From JAXIHJ01 sp034189755 (GTDB lineage Bacteria > Planctomycetota > Phycisphaerae > SM23-33), in the NCBI GenBank assembly GCA_034189755.1, contig JAXIHJ010000098.1:1-20328 (forward strand): a DNA stretch of 20,328 nt. Direction: 5' to 3'. Shown here piece by piece: positions 1 through 6,658 of the stretch. Below the pieces are notes generated by a model. That model saw only the letters and a list, made by a program, of their open reading frames with translations, was not told where the DNA came from and searched no databases. Position 1 is the stretch's first letter; the number at the start of each line of letters is the position of its first letter. The translations under genes were made by a program, and so were the position numbers.

Positions 1-293
1 CTGACGGACGTCATATCGTCGGTGGAACGTCCCGGCGGCATGAAAACCGGCACGTCCACTGTTTGGGGCTTCGGGCGAAAGATCAGCGTGGTGCCGATAG
101 CCATCAGCAGAAACATCGCCGTAAGCACGACGGTTACCCACGTAAAGACATCGCCGGTCCGCGTACCGAACGCGCTGCTGCCGGCGCCGCCGAACATCGC
201 GCCCAAACCGCCGCCCCGCCCCTTCTGAAGCAGGATTACCATAATCAGCAGCAGGCAGATCACAATAAACAGCGTCATTATAAATATGTCCAT
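1..293 (-). CDS. secG: SecG, Sec translocon subunit (C-terminus off window)
   Basis: Minus-strand frame open from ATG at 293 to the window edge, 97 codons visible, so the 3' end is missing. SecG is the small inner-membrane subunit that assists SecYEG in protein export. The product begins MDIFIMTLFIVICLLLIMVILLQ, split here as MDIFIMTLFIVICLL and LIMVILLQ, a first membrane helix. A basic-glycine segment KGRGGGLGAMFGG follows, which is the family's signature cytoplasmic loop, then a second helix around residues 48-72. It lies 62 nt downstream of tpiA on the same strand; tpiA-secG adjacency is common in bacteria, often after gapA and pgk, and supports co-transcription. An AAGAG about 8-12 nt before the ATG is a modest ribosome site. 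Identification is firm; the total length is unknown. Confidence 0.9.
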   Translation of the reverse strand, partial: MDIFIMTLFIVICLLLIMVILLQKGRGGGLGAMFGGAGSSAFGTRTGDVFTWVTVVLTAMFLLMAIGTTLIFRPKPQTVDVPVFMPPGRSTDDMTSV

Positions 294-355
294 GGTCGTA
301 CTCTTATTTCACCGGTTTTCTTTGACTTCGAACAACTGCCGCCGTCGGCTGCGGG

Positions 356-1114
<759 letters not shown>

Positions 1115-1165
1115 TCTACGTTCCTTTCTGCGTGCGATTGTATCCTTATCTGTGGCCTAAGACCC

Positions 1166-1201
1166 CCCGCCTTCGCCCCGGCGCGCCGGGACTACGGCGG
1201 G
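1166..1201 (-). terminator. GC-rich hairpin between pheA and tpiA, possible terminator
   Basis: Outer arms CCCGCC and GGCGGG enclose the perfect palindrome CCCGGCGCGCCGGG, starting just past the pheA stop. On the minus strand the hairpin is followed by GGGTCTTAGG rather than a run of T, so it is not a textbook intrinsic terminator. It may still pause or terminate pheA transcription before tpiA. Confidence 0.4.
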
Positions 1202-1217
1202 CAAGCGGACCTGTCTG

Positions 1218-2315
1218 TTACACCGGCTCGGTGGCGCGTGGGAAACTTCCCAGCACATGCAGTTCTCCGCAATGGCCGGCCGCTTCCTTCAGGGCCTTGG
1301 TGAAGTTCTCGTCCTCGTGATGGCCTTCGGCGTCCACAAAGAAGTAATATTCCCAGTTCCGGCGTTTCGAGGGTCGCGTATCGATGTTCGTCAAGTTTAT
1401 TCCGCACCTGGCGAAGATATTAAGCACTTCGACCAGCGCCCCGGCCTTGTGGGCCGTCGTGAACAGGATTGCCGTCTTGTCGTCGCCGGTGCGTTTGACC
1501 GGCGTGTTGGATATGACGAAGAACCGCGTCATGTTATTCGGGTTGTCCTCGATGTTGGCGAATACGATCTTCAGGCCGTACAGCTCCGCCGCCAGTGCCG
1601 ACCCGATCGCCGCCAGGTGTTTTTCAGCCGCCGCCATTTCCGCTGCACGAGAAGTGCTGGCGACCGGCACCATCTGCACGTCGTTGAAGCTCGCCGAGAG
1701 CCAGTTGCGGCACTGGGCGAAGACCTCGGGCTTGGAGGCCACCACCTTGACCTCCTCCGGCGGACAGTTGGCCAGCAGGTTGTGGTGAATCTCCACGAGC
1801 ACCTCGGCACAGATGTGCACGCTGGCGTCGATGAACGAATCAAGCGTGTCGATTACCCCACCGCCCAGGCTGTTTTCGACGGGCACCACGCCCAGGTCGC
1901 AATGGCCTCGGGCTACTTCCTCGAAGACCGCGCGGATGTCAGCCAGCGGGTGATACTCCACCGACCCGCCGAACTTCCGCTCCGCCGCCAGGTGGGAAAA
2001 ACTGCCCTCCGGGCCTAAAAAACCTATGCGAAGCGGCTTTTCCAGGGCGAACGAACCGCTCATCAGCTCGCGGTAGATTGCCTGGAGCGTCTTTGGCGGC
2101 AGCGGCCCGGCATTCAGCTCGGCGATTCGCTGGAGCACGGCGTGTTCCCTGTCCGGCGCATAAATCGGCCCGCCCTCGGCCAGCTTGGCCTTGCCGACCT
2201 GCACGACCACCTCGGCCCGCTCGTTGAGCAGCTCGACGATCCGCTTGTCAAGCTCGTCGATCCGCTTCCGCAGGGCGGTAAGTTTGTCGGAAGTTTTCTT
2301 CTTCGCCGCAGCCAT
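1218..2315 (-). CDS. pheA: P-protein: chorismate mutase / prephenate dehydratase
   Basis: 365 aa from the ATG at 2315; a GTG at 2354 would add 13 residues unlike the family. The bifunctional cytoplasmic enzyme converts chorismate to prephenate and then to phenylpyruvate in phenylalanine synthesis. Three domains appear in order: an AroQ-type helical mutase (about 10-90, with LRKRIDELDKRIVELLNER), a prephenate dehydratase (about 95-272, opening RIGFLGPEGSFSHLAA and carrying the catalytic TRF triplet at 263-265), and an ACT regulatory domain (about 280-355, with the GAL motif and a TRPS variant of the phenylalanine-binding ESRP motif). The ACT domain predicts feedback inhibition by phenylalanine. 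No strong ribosome site precedes the ATG. A good promoter lies 57-85 nt upstream. The ESRP-to-TRPS change may alter the effector response; this is an inference. Confidence 0.96.
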   Translation of the reverse strand: MAAAKKKTSDKLTALRKRIDELDKRIVELLNERAEVVVQVGKAKLAEGGPIYAPDREHAVLQRIAELNAGPLPPKTLQAIYRELMSGSFALEKPLRIGFLGPEGSFSHLAAERKFGGSVEYHPLADIRAVFEEVARGHCDLGVVPVENSLGGGVIDTLDSFIDASVHICAEVLVEIHHNLLANCPPEEVKVVASKPEVFAQCRNWLSASFNDVQMVPVASTSRAAEMAAAEKHLAAIGSALAAELYGLKIVFANIEDNPNNMTRFFVISNTPVKRTGDDKTAILFTTAHKAGALVEVLNIFARCGINLTNIDTRPSKRRNWEYYFFVDAEGHHEDENFTKALKEAAGHCGELHVLGSFPRATEPV

Positions 2316-2371
2316 AGTCCAACCGTTCGTTAAGTGGGCGCATAAGCACACCACCGGTCTACAGGCCGTTT

Positions 2372-2400
2372 TTTGTACTCGCAGCCGCAGCGCCGGTCAA
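2372..2400 (-). promoter_or_regulatory. Candidate sigma-70 promoter for pheA
   Basis: On the minus strand TTGACC (2395-2400, 5/6 to consensus), a 17-nt spacer and TACAAA (2372-2377, 4/6). It points at pheA and predicts a leader of about 50 nt. Confidence 0.5.
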
Positions 2401-2440
2401 GGTCTTTTGACAATGGGATATCGAGCTGATGCCGCCCAGC

Positions 2441-2705
2441 TTACAATGCGCGGTAGATGTCGCGCCGGTGACGCACGTAATGAACGATAATTTCCCTGGA
2501 CGGTGAATTGACCTCATATACTATCCGATATTCACCAACCCGAATGCGATACAAGCCCTTGCTGCCCGACAGTTTGATCGCCCCCCAGCAAGGGGTTCGC
2601 CACCAGAGCGTCGATCCGCTTCATTACGCGCCCGACGACCCCTCGAGGCAGACGCCGCAGGTCTTTCTCGACGGACGGCTTGAAGATAATGTTATAGGAT
2701 TCCAT
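2441..2705 (-). pseudogene. RelE/ParE-family toxin, frameshifted
   Basis: Starting at ATG 2705, the minus strand encodes MESYNIIFKPSVEKDLRRLP and continues to about residue 40 in one frame. The natural continuation (AIKLSGSKGLYRIRVGEYR, then IVYEVNSPSREIIVHYVRH and RRDIYRAL, stop at 2441) is in another frame. The switch falls at a run of six C on the plus strand (2581-2586). Removing one base joins the halves into an 87-residue protein typical of RelE/ParE mRNA interferases or gyrase poisons, with the expected basic RIRVGEYRIVYEV core. As written, translation stops at a TGA at 2532-2534 after 57 residues. The 265-nt length (3n+1) fits a single-base insertion. A sequencing error in the homopolymer is the main alternative. 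Confidence 0.8.
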
Positions 2706-2884
2706 CTTCTCTTCAGCCGCCGCTTCATCGCTTCCATGTCGATAGGCTTTTCTTCGCGGCGCTCCGCCACTACCGCCAGGTCGTGCAGGTCCTCCAGAAG
2801 ATGTTCATATCGTTCAACGGGAAGAATCACCGCAGTTCTGCTGCCGTTATTATCAACCAAGTATTATTCACGCTCTGTCTTCAT
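2692..2884 (-). pseudogene. Antitoxin partner of the RelE/ParE-like toxin, disrupted
   Basis: A strong start (GGAG 10-14 nt before the ATG at 2884) reads MKTERE and then meets TAA. The same frame continues YLVDNNGSRTAVILPVERYE, then HLLEDLHDLAVVAERREEKP, which matches my recollection of a small antitoxin family (xxVDxxGxxTAVILPxExYExLLEDLHDLA) paired with RelE-like toxins. A second lesion lies near 2707-2708: deleting one A gives a C-terminus MKRRLKRDGIL followed by TAA that overlaps the toxin start, the usual antitoxin-toxin arrangement. As written the frame instead runs on to 2624. TTG at 2860 could restart translation but has no ribosome site. The gene is therefore probably dead, or carries assembly errors. 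Confidence 0.75.
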
Positions 2885-2914
2885 CGCGACACCCTTTCTC
2901 CCACGACAATCGCG

Positions 2915-2942
2915 ATTATACCACCGCCTGCAAGGTGAGCAA
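2915..2942 (-). promoter_or_regulatory. Promoter of the toxin-antitoxin remnant
   Basis: Perfect -10 TATAAT on the minus strand (2915-2920), 16 nt from a weak -35 TTGCTC (2937-2942), 30 nt upstream of the antitoxin ATG and next to a good GGAG ribosome site. The promoter looks intact although both genes are broken. Confidence 0.5.
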
Positions 2943-2947
2943 GGCGC

Positions 2948-2986
2948 AAAAAAGACCGGCCGCGGTGGCCCCCTACATCGCGGCCG
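2948..2986 (-). terminator. Intrinsic terminator after the PEP-CTERM gene
   Basis: On the minus strand the arms CGGCCGCG (2979-2986) and CGCGGCCG (2957-2964) pair perfectly over 8 bp with a 14-nt loop. They are followed by GTCTTTTTT. It sits about 100 nt past the PEP-CTERM stop and just before the toxin-antitoxin promoter, so it separates the two transcription units. Confidence 0.75.
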
Positions 2987-3085
2987 ACTCTGTTCTTATG
3001 ATGCCTCCCCCGAAGACGACAGCCCACCTGTGGGACGTTTTCACTATCCCATCGGTTGGGATTCGCTATTCGGTTTTTCTCATCT

Positions 3086-3751
3086 TCATACGCGCCTCCG
3101 TTTCCGACGAATCAGCGCCAGACCGCCCATCGCCAGCAGAGACATCGTCCCCGGCTCGGGAACGGCGGTTGAAGTGAGGACGGCCTCGAACCCACTCTGT
3201 GCGTTGTCGGCAATGTTGCTGTAGAGGGCGTTGAAGGGCGCGTCAGCAGGGGACCTACTTCCCCAGCCGGTGTCGTCGAAGTAAACGCCCTGGGTATCGT
3301 CACGGAAAAACGGTGTGTCATCGCCGTTGACGTTTCCGAACCACATCCGAATCGTGTCGTTGATGTTCACGTGGGCGTCATTCTCATCCCACATCCCGTT
3401 GGCGTTGGTGTCCTCGTACAAATCGACAGTGATGCTGAAGTTGCCTATGTCCGCCCCACCGTTCCGTATGTACTTGCTGGAATCGGTGGTCCAGAACTGA
3501 ATACAGGCGCCTTCTTCCGGCCTGTACGGCTCGCGGACTTCGCGCCAGTTCCAGCCATCGGTAGCCGTTGCACTCACAGGCGCATCGGTCTTGGCCACCC
3601 ACGTCTCACCCCAAGTGGCCGCGCCGGACCATCCCAGGAACCAATTGTTGAAACACGCTATAGGTGCCAGACCTGGCAATTCATCAATTTTGATGTCGTT
3701 ATCAGCAACTATGCCTCCCCCTCGAGCCGCAGCAGGAGCCTCAAAGCAAAT
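3086..3751 (-). pseudogene. PEP-CTERM sorted surface protein, 5' end missing
   Basis: The C-terminus is an unmistakable PEP-CTERM signal: VPEPGTMSLLAMGGLALI then RRKRRRV. This is a tripartite motif, hydrophobic helix and basic tail processed by exosortase/archaeosortase-type enzymes on the way to the outer surface. Upstream is a calcium-loop-like stretch DTNANGMWDEND of the kind seen in secreted proteins. The N-terminus is the problem. The frame is open from 3751, overlapping the last codons of priA, but contains no ATG or GTG. The only usual start is TTG at 3679, which has no ribosome site, and no signal peptide is encoded, although a PEP-CTERM protein must be exported. The product from TTG would be 197 aa. 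It lies 61 nt past priA with no promoter seen. The best reading is a fragment joined to priA by a deletion or rearrangement. Confidence 0.65.
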
Positions 3752-5984
3752 TCACCGGGTCGGCGTCGGCGATGACTTCGGCGGGATTATCCTTGAGCAT
3801 TTCCGCCATTCGAGGCGTGAGGTACTGCTGCACCAGGCCGGGGCGGGCCGCGATGAGAAGGATCTGGAAGCGGAACCGGTTGCGGACTTTCTTTACGCCG
3901 GCCGGCTGGGGGCCTAGCATCTTGACCTCGCCGGCGGGAAGCACCCGCTGAAGATACCGGCCTAACTGATTCGCTCCGCGCTCGGCCCGGCTGACGTCCT
4001 CGTGGCGGATGATAAAGCGGACAATGCGCGAATACGGCGGCAGGTTGGTCTCTTTGCGCATCGGGAGCTCGCAAGCGGCGAAGCCGTCGGTGTCATGCCC
4101 GGCGGCCAACTGGATGGCCGGCTCGTCGGGTATGAGCGTCTGGACGACAACCTCGCCGGGCAGGTCCGCCCTGCCGGCCCGGCCCGCCACCTGGACGATC
4201 AACTGAAACGTCCGTTCAGCCGCCCGGAAGTCGGGAATGGCCAGCGACGTATCGGCCGAGACCACGCCCACCAGCGAGACGCGTGGAAAGTCCAGACCCT
4301 TGGCCACCATCTGCGTGCCCAGCAGTATGTCCACCTCGCCGGCGGCGAACGCGCCGAAAACCTTCTGAAACTGTTTCGGGCTGGTCATCGTGTCGCTGTC
4401 CATGCGGGCCACGCCGGCGGCGGGAAACTTCCGCGACAATTCGCTTTCAATCCGCTGGATGCCCCAGCCGAACAGCAGCAGCTTGCCCCGGCAGGCAGGG
4501 CACCGCTCCGGCAGCGCGACGGCGTGCTGGCAATAGTGGCAGACGGCCATCTCCGTGGCACGATGAAACACCATCGTGCGCGTGCAGTTCTCGCATGAAA
4601 GAATCCACCTGCACTTCGGACAGAACACGTAGCTGGCGTAGCCGCGGCGGTTCATCAGCAGGATCACCTGCTCGCCGCGGTCCAGCGCGGCGGCCATCTT
4701 GAGCGTGAGCGTTCGGCCGAGCAGCTCGATTCGCCCCGGCTGAAGCTCTTTCCGCAGCGAGACGATTTGCAGCTTCGGCATGGGCAGGTTGCGGATGCGG
4801 TGCGGCAGGCGGAGCACGTCGTATCGTCCCTGGTCGGCATTGTGCAGCGATTCCAGCGACGGCGTAGCCGAGCCGAGCAGTATAGGCACGCCGGCGAGTT
4901 TGGCGCGCATGACGGCTACGTCCCGGCCGTGATAGCGAGGGGCGGTGTCCTGCTTGTAGCTCGGCTCGTGCTCCTCGTCCACGATGATGAGTCCCAGCCT
5001 TCGCGCCGGCGCGAAGACGGCGCTTCTCGGGCCTACGACGACGCCGGCGTGGCCGGAGCGGGTCTGCTGGTAGTAGAACGACCTTTGCGCGTCGGTCAGG
5101 CCGCTGTGCAGCACAGCGACCCGCGGCAGACGCTGGACAAGCCGCTGGAGCGTCTGCGTAGCCAGGGCGATTTCCGGCACCAGCAGGATCGCCTGTCGGC
5201 CTGCGGCGATGACCCGCCTAATGGCGCGGATGTAGACCTCTGTCTTGCCGCTGCCGGTAACGCCGTACAAAAGCGTCGCGGAAAAACCACCTTCAAGTTT
5301 GCCCGCCAGGTCGCCGAGGACGGCCTGTTGGTCTGCGTTCAGCTCGAATGGGTCGGTTTGGGTCTTTTCGGTCAGCTCCGGAAGCTGCACCTTGCGGCTT
5401 TCCATGCGGACCAGGCCGTGAGCGACCAGCCGCTTGACGCTGTCGCGCGACGCGGCGCTGTGGCGGAGCAACTCCTTGAGACTGAGCGGCTCGACGCCCT
5501 GCTTGCGGGCCTCGTACAACTCATCCAGCACGCGTTTCTGCCGGGCGCCCAGCTTCGCCGGCCAGTCGCTCTTCCGGCCCGTCAGAAACACCACCGTCTC
5601 GGTGCGTTCGGCGTGCCGGCCTACCGCAGAGGGCACCATCGCCGCCAACGTCTGGCCGAGCGGGGTCATGTAGTAGTGGCTTAGCCACTCGCCGAGCTTC
5701 CAGAGCGGCTGGTCGAACTGCGTTTCCGAATCAAGCAGCTCCGCAACTGCCTTGAGTTCATGCCGCCCCGGCCTGCGGAGCGTATCGACGACGAACGCCA
5801 GCTTTTTGCGATTGCCCGGCCCGAATGGAACGCGAACGCGCTGGCCGAGACCCGGCTCGCCCAGTTCATCAGGCCAAAGGTAATCGAACGTCCGCCACAG
5901 GTTGGCGTTGACCACCACGCCGACAACGCGCCCGCCCGCTGCGGCGGGCGCGGATGTGCCTTCTTCCTCGAAAAGTCGCGCCAT
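3741..5984 (-). CDS. priA: Primosomal helicase PriA
   Basis: 747 aa from ATG 5984. The longer frame from 6179 adds 65 low-complexity, Arg-rich residues unlike PriA and runs into the divergent gene. PriA is an SF2 3'-5' helicase that reloads the replisome at stalled forks. The N-terminal 3'-DNA-binding domain starts at VVGVVVNANLWRTFDYLWP. The helicase core shows Walker A GVTGSGKT (241-248), DEEH (336-339), GSATPS (371-376) and motif VI QVAGRAGR (598-605). Eight zinc-binding cysteines are all present: CPKC 455, CENC 464, CHYC 482, CPAC 495. Length is close to the E. coli protein. No Shine-Dalgarno precedes the ATG, and a candidate promoter ends only 6 nt before it, so the mRNA may be leaderless. 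Confidence 0.96.
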   Translation of the reverse strand: MARLFEEEGTSAPAAAGGRVVGVVVNANLWRTFDYLWPDELGEPGLGQRVRVPFGPGNRKKLAFVVDTLRRPGRHELKAVAELLDSETQFDQPLWKLGEWLSHYYMTPLGQTLAAMVPSAVGRHAERTETVVFLTGRKSDWPAKLGARQKRVLDELYEARKQGVEPLSLKELLRHSAASRDSVKRLVAHGLVRMESRKVQLPELTEKTQTDPFELNADQQAVLGDLAGKLEGGFSATLLYGVTGSGKTEVYIRAIRRVIAAGRQAILLVPEIALATQTLQRLVQRLPRVAVLHSGLTDAQRSFYYQQTRSGHAGVVVGPRSAVFAPARRLGLIIVDEEHEPSYKQDTAPRYHGRDVAVMRAKLAGVPILLGSATPSLESLHNADQGRYDVLRLPHRIRNLPMPKLQIVSLRKELQPGRIELLGRTLTLKMAAALDRGEQVILLMNRRGYASYVFCPKCRWILSCENCTRTMVFHRATEMAVCHYCQHAVALPERCPACRGKLLLFGWGIQRIESELSRKFPAAGVARMDSDTMTSPKQFQKVFGAFAAGEVDILLGTQMVAKGLDFPRVSLVGVVSADTSLAIPDFRAAERTFQLIVQVAGRAGRADLPGEVVVQTLIPDEPAIQLAAGHDTDGFAACELPMRKETNLPPYSRIVRFIIRHEDVSRAERGANQLGRYLQRVLPAGEVKMLGPQPAGVKKVRNRFRFQILLIAARPGLVQQYLTPRMAEMLKDNPAEVIADADPVNLL

Positions 5985-5990
5985 GAAACA

Positions 5991-6020
5991 ATAGTAATGC
6001 GCCCGGGCCGGAATTGCCAA
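5991..6020 (-). promoter_or_regulatory. Candidate priA promoter giving a leaderless mRNA
   Basis: Minus strand TTGGCA (6015-6020, 5/6), 18-nt spacer, TACTAT (5991-5996, 4/6). The predicted start of transcription falls at or within a base or two of the priA ATG at 5984. Confidence 0.35.
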
Positions 6021-6048
6021 TCCACCTCGCCCGGCCTGCAAAGCACGG

Positions 6049-6077
6049 TTGCTATTGCGACGCCGCGACGGTATTCT
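6049..6077 (+). promoter_or_regulatory. Weak candidate promoter for the response regulator
   Basis: TTGCTA (6049-6054), 17-nt spacer, TATTCT (6072-6077), each 4/6 to consensus. It lies in the 137-nt divergent gap before the gene at 6122. Chance occurrence is possible. Confidence 0.3.
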
Positions 6078-6121
6078 CGCGGCCTGCAATACTTGACGGC
6101 AGCTTTCCCGGAGAAAACGAC

Positions 6122-6622
6122 ATGACGGACAAGCCGGCTGAAAAGCCAGTCTCGACTGTGGACGAGGCGAAGGTTTCACAGAGTAATATCCTCGTCGTCG
6201 ATGACAACACGCAGAACCTCGAACTGCTGGTGGCGTATCTGGATTCGCTGGGATGCAAGGTCTACACCGCCACCAACGGCGTCGACGCCCTCCAGAAGGT
6301 CCAGGATGAGAACCCCGACCTCATACTGCTGGACATCATGATGCCTCGCATGAGCGGTTTCGAGGTCTGCCGGAAGCTCAAAACCGACCCGCAGATGCGC
6401 GACATTCCAATCATCATGGTTACGGCCCTGAACGAGCTGAGCGACATCGAACGCGCGGTGGAATCCGGCACGGACGATTTCATTACCAAGCCGGTCAACC
6501 GCCTGGAACTTATCACCCGCGTCCGAAGCCTGCTGCGGGTCCGTCATCTTAAGAACGAACTGGACAGGACACTGGCGTATCTCAACGAGGTGGAAACCAG
6601 CAGCAGGCGGGCGGGTCAATAG
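6122..6622 (+). CDS. Single-domain response regulator (CheY/PleD-type receiver)
   Basis: 166 aa from ATG 6122, which has GGAG 8-12 nt upstream; the longer frame from 6014 is not needed. A complete receiver domain occupies about residues 22-140: acidic pair D27 D28 (ILVVDDN), phosphoacceptor D71 (LILLDIMMPRMSGFEV), switch T101 (IIMVTAL) and K123 (FITKPV). It is therefore expected to be phosphorylated by a histidine kinase, though none is in the window. The C-terminus (LKNELDRTLAYLNEVE) looks like the start of a coiled coil, which in related proteins links the receiver to an output domain, but here the protein ends. It may act by protein-protein contact. The M16 peptidase begins 36 nt downstream. 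Family certain, cellular role unknown. Confidence 0.92.
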   Translation: MTDKPAEKPVSTVDEAKVSQSNILVVDDNTQNLELLVAYLDSLGCKVYTATNGVDALQKVQDENPDLILLDIMMPRMSGFEVCRKLKTDPQMRDIPIIMVTALNELSDIERAVESGTDDFITKPVNRLELITRVRSLLRVRHLKNELDRTLAYLNEVETSSRRAGQ

Positions 6623-6658
6623 CTGTCGCAATCCCCACGACGAATCTAAGGACGTGCC

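Noticed and set aside
2508..3224. 238-codon plus-strand frame across the toxin-antitoxin remnant
   Set aside because: Composition looks non-coding (Ser/Arg-rich), and the minus strand explains the region with recognisable TA proteins, a promoter and a terminator.
4767..5684. 305-codon plus-strand frame inside priA
   Set aside because: Shadow of PriA helicase motifs; no ribosome site or recognisable protein.
5985..6179. 65-residue N-terminal extension of PriA
   Set aside because: It is Arg/Ser-rich, unlike any PriA, and overlaps the divergent regulator's promoter and start.
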